64,000 nt of DNA from Streptomyces sp. NBC_01463 (GTDB taxonomy: Bacteria > Actinomycetota > Actinomycetes > Streptomycetales > Streptomycetaceae): positions 2,108,001 through 2,172,000 of the forward strand of contig CP109468.1 in NCBI GenBank assembly GCA_036227345.1, written 5' to 3'. Under the pieces are notes generated by a model. That model saw only the letters and a list, made by a program, of their open reading frames with translations, searched no databases and was not told where the DNA came from. The stretch's first letter is position 1; each line of letters begins with the position of its first letter. The translations under genes and the position numbers were made by a program. Below are positions 62,658 through 64,000 of this stretch, piece by piece.

Positions 62658-63268
62658 GACGGGTCCTCGGGCTGCGGCATGCGGGTCAGCACGTGCTCGG
62701 CCAGGGCGATCAGGGCGTCGATGCTGCCGCGCCGCTCCCGCGCGTCGCACTGGACCAGCGGGGTACCGGCGTCGAGGTCCAGGTGTTTGCGCAGCACCTC
62801 GTCGCTGTGGGCGGGGGCGTCGGGGAAGCGGTTGACGGCGACGGCGTACGGCAGTCCCTGCTCCTCGACCATGTCCATGACGGCGAAGGAGTCGGCGAGC
62901 CGGCGGGTGTCCACGAGGACGAGCGCGCCCAGCGCGCCGCGCGCGATGTCCTCCCACAGCGGCAGGAACCGCTCCTGGCCGGGTGTGCCGAACATGTAGA
63001 GCACGAGGTCGTCCAGGACGGTGAGCCGTCCGAAGTCGATGGCGACCGTGGTCGTGGTCTTGTCGGGGAGCCCGGCGGTGTCGTCGAGCAGGGTGCTGGA
63101 CTGGGTCATCGCCTCTTCGGTGTGGAGGGTGGGGATCTCCGAGAGGGTGCGGATCAGGGTCGTCTTGCCCACGCCGAAGGGACCCGTGACGACGAGCTTC
63201 ATCAGGGTCCGGGCACCGGACGGCAGATAGCCGACGCCCGTCCGGTCAGTGGAGGGAGCGGAGTCCAA
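62654..63268 (-). CDS. cvnD: Conservon 2 GTPase CvnD
   Basis: 204-residue Ras-like GTPase: P-loop GPFGVGKTT (about 29-37), TEEAMTQSS, TTTTVAIDFGRL, MFGTPGQERF and AVNRFPD near the G4 site. TTG 63268 is chosen because LDSAPSTDR... resembles typical CvnD N-termini, AGAGG lies upstream, and it overlaps the cvnC end by 23 bp as conservons often do. ATG 63202 is the shorter alternative. Its stop overlaps the P450 start. Confidence 0.92.
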   Translation of the reverse strand: MDSAPSTDRTGVGYLPSGARTLMKLVVTGPFGVGKTTLIRTLSEIPTLHTEEAMTQSSTLLDDTAGLPDKTTTTVAIDFGRLTVLDDLVLYMFGTPGQERFLPLWEDIARGALGALVLVDTRRLADSFAVMDMVEEQGLPYAVAVNRFPDAPAHSDEVLRKHLDLDAGTPLVQCDARERRGSIDALIALAEHVLTRMPQPEDPS

Positions 63269-63599
63269 CGAGCAGCCTCTCGACGAGCGACCGGTCGATC
63301 TCCCCGGCACTGGGTATCGGTGGTCGCGTGAGCAGAAGTCCGGCGGCCGCGAGATCCGTGGCCAGGAATACGGTGGCGCTGACCGGCAGGTCCAGATGGG
63401 CCGCGCACTCGACGACGGTGAGCGCGCCCGGCTCCAGCAGTTCGCACAGCCTGCGCTGCTCCGAACCGGTGTCCTGCGGCAGGGCCTCCTCGGTGCGTAC
63501 GAGCACGGCGAGCCGGTCGAGCGCGGGACCGGCGGGCCGGGAGCGGCCGCCGGTGACGAGGTAGGCGGGGATCAGACGGCGTCCTGGGCCGGGGGTCAT
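63246..63599 (-). CDS. cvnC: Conservon 2 DUF742 protein CvnC
   Basis: 117-residue DUF742 protein: RRLIPAYLVTGGRSRP, RRLCELLEPGALTVVECAAHLDLPVSATVFLATDLAAAGLLL. ATG 63599 overlaps the cvnB stop (ATGA). It is paralogous to 37897-38304. Confidence 0.93.
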   Translation of the reverse strand: MTPGPGRRLIPAYLVTGGRSRPAGPALDRLAVLVRTEEALPQDTGSEQRRLCELLEPGALTVVECAAHLDLPVSATVFLATDLAAAGLLLTRPPIPSAGEIDRSLVERLLVGLRSLH

Positions 63600-64000
63600 G
63601 GCCGGGCGGCGGTGTCCGGTTGGCGGGTGGGCGCGTGCATCGCCCGCGTCAGCGCGGTGACCTGCACCTGCATCTGGTAGGCGATGTCGCCGAGTTTGGC
63701 ACCGGGTTCGGCGAACAGGGCGAGTGTGGTGTTCCGCCCTGCCGGGACGACGATGGCGAAGCCCAGGTCCGACTCGACGACGGTCTGGGCCAGTTGCGGG
63801 GCCTCGGCGTCGGTGAAGGCGGTGGTGAAGGCGCGGGCCGCGGCATGCAGGGTGGCCGTCATCGCGGCGACGCGTTCGCCGGACGCCCGGTCGAGGCCGG
63901 GCGAGGCGCCCTCGACGAGACCGTCGCCCGTGGCGACCACGGCGTGCTGGACTCCGGGCAGTTCCAGCAGCGGGGTCAGCACCCATGCGAGGTCACCGGT
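63596..64000 (-). CDS. cvnB: Conservon 2 roadblock/LC7 protein CvnB, 5' end outside window
   Basis: 135 residues of a roadblock/LC7 protein: LTPLLELPGVQHAVVATGDGLVEG, ERVAAMTATLHAAARAFTTAF, LGFAIVVPAGRNTTLALFAEPG. The frame runs to the window edge (TGDLAWVLTPLLE), so the start is beyond 64000. A GTG at 63982 lies inside the first helix and is not the start. The cvnA gene should follow outside the window. Confidence 0.93.
   Translation of the reverse strand, partial: TGDLAWVLTPLLELPGVQHAVVATGDGLVEGASPGLDRASGERVAAMTATLHAAARAFTTAFTDAEAPQLAQTVVESDLGFAIVVPAGRNTTLALFAEPGAKLGDIAYQMQVQVTALTRAMHAPTRQPDTAARP

Overview
The window is chromosomal DNA of a Streptomyces or very close relative. GC content is very high, third codon positions are almost all G or C, GTG and TTG starts are common, and stop/start overlaps (ATGA, GTGA) are frequent. 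Typical actinomycete modules are present: two conservons, a SepF homologue, an Mrp antiporter operon, an ECF42 sigma factor with its YCII partner, and an arginine deiminase operon. No tRNA, rRNA, CRISPR array, insertion sequence or phage gene was seen.

Layout. 1-5.9 kb is core: the 5' two thirds of aconitase (minus strand, cut by the window edge) with a double operator region, a MOSC protein, an unusual HTH-MurA fusion, a small secreted protein and a phosphoesterase. 5.9-9.6 kb is a compact operon: a 48-residue peptide gene with a good ribosome site, an APH-fold kinase and an ABC exporter, closed by a strong terminator. It looks like an undescribed peptide natural product locus. 9.7-18.0 kb is a non-ribosomal peptide locus in which the poly-amino-acid synthetase architecture (Pls type) is split over two proteins, with a SyrP/TauD-like dioxygenase and the SbnA/SbnB pair that makes L-2,3-diaminopropionate. 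18.1-27.3 kb holds housekeeping and accessory genes: a di-TOBE protein, an Acr3/SBF transporter, the ECF42/YCII pair with a matching promoter, a P1 peptidase, an MFS/MarR pair and an unrecognised 691-residue protein.

27.4-33.9 kb (minus) is a complete Mrp cation/proton antiporter operon, with MrpB fused to MrpA. 34.6-40.1 kb is conservon 1 (sensor kinase-like CvnA, roadblock CvnB, DUF742 CvnC, GTPase CvnD), followed closely by an FAD monooxygenase. 40.1-48.7 kb is an aerobic CoA-dependent 2-aminobenzoate (anthranilate) pathway: ligase, bifunctional monooxygenase/reductase, enoyl-CoA hydratase, acyl-CoA dehydrogenase, RidA and a PaaX-type regulator. A long motif is shared by the two promoter regions.

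48.8-53.3 kb has an anti-sigma-like ATPase, then a permease, ornithine carbamoyltransferase and arginine deiminase. 53.4-57.6 kb is a Pnkp/Hen1 RNA repair pair. 57.6-61.3 kb holds homocysteine methyltransferase, an F420-type oxidoreductase, a small hypothetical, a MazG-like protein and SepF. The window ends in conservon 2 (minus strand), whose P450 lacks the ExxR arginine, as in CYP157 enzymes.

The best candidates for new biology are the peptide-kinase-exporter operon and the split diaminopropionate polymer-type synthetase. The anthranilate operator and the paired ATCTC-N6-GAGAT palindromes at acnA and the HTH-MurA gene are new regulatory hypotheses.
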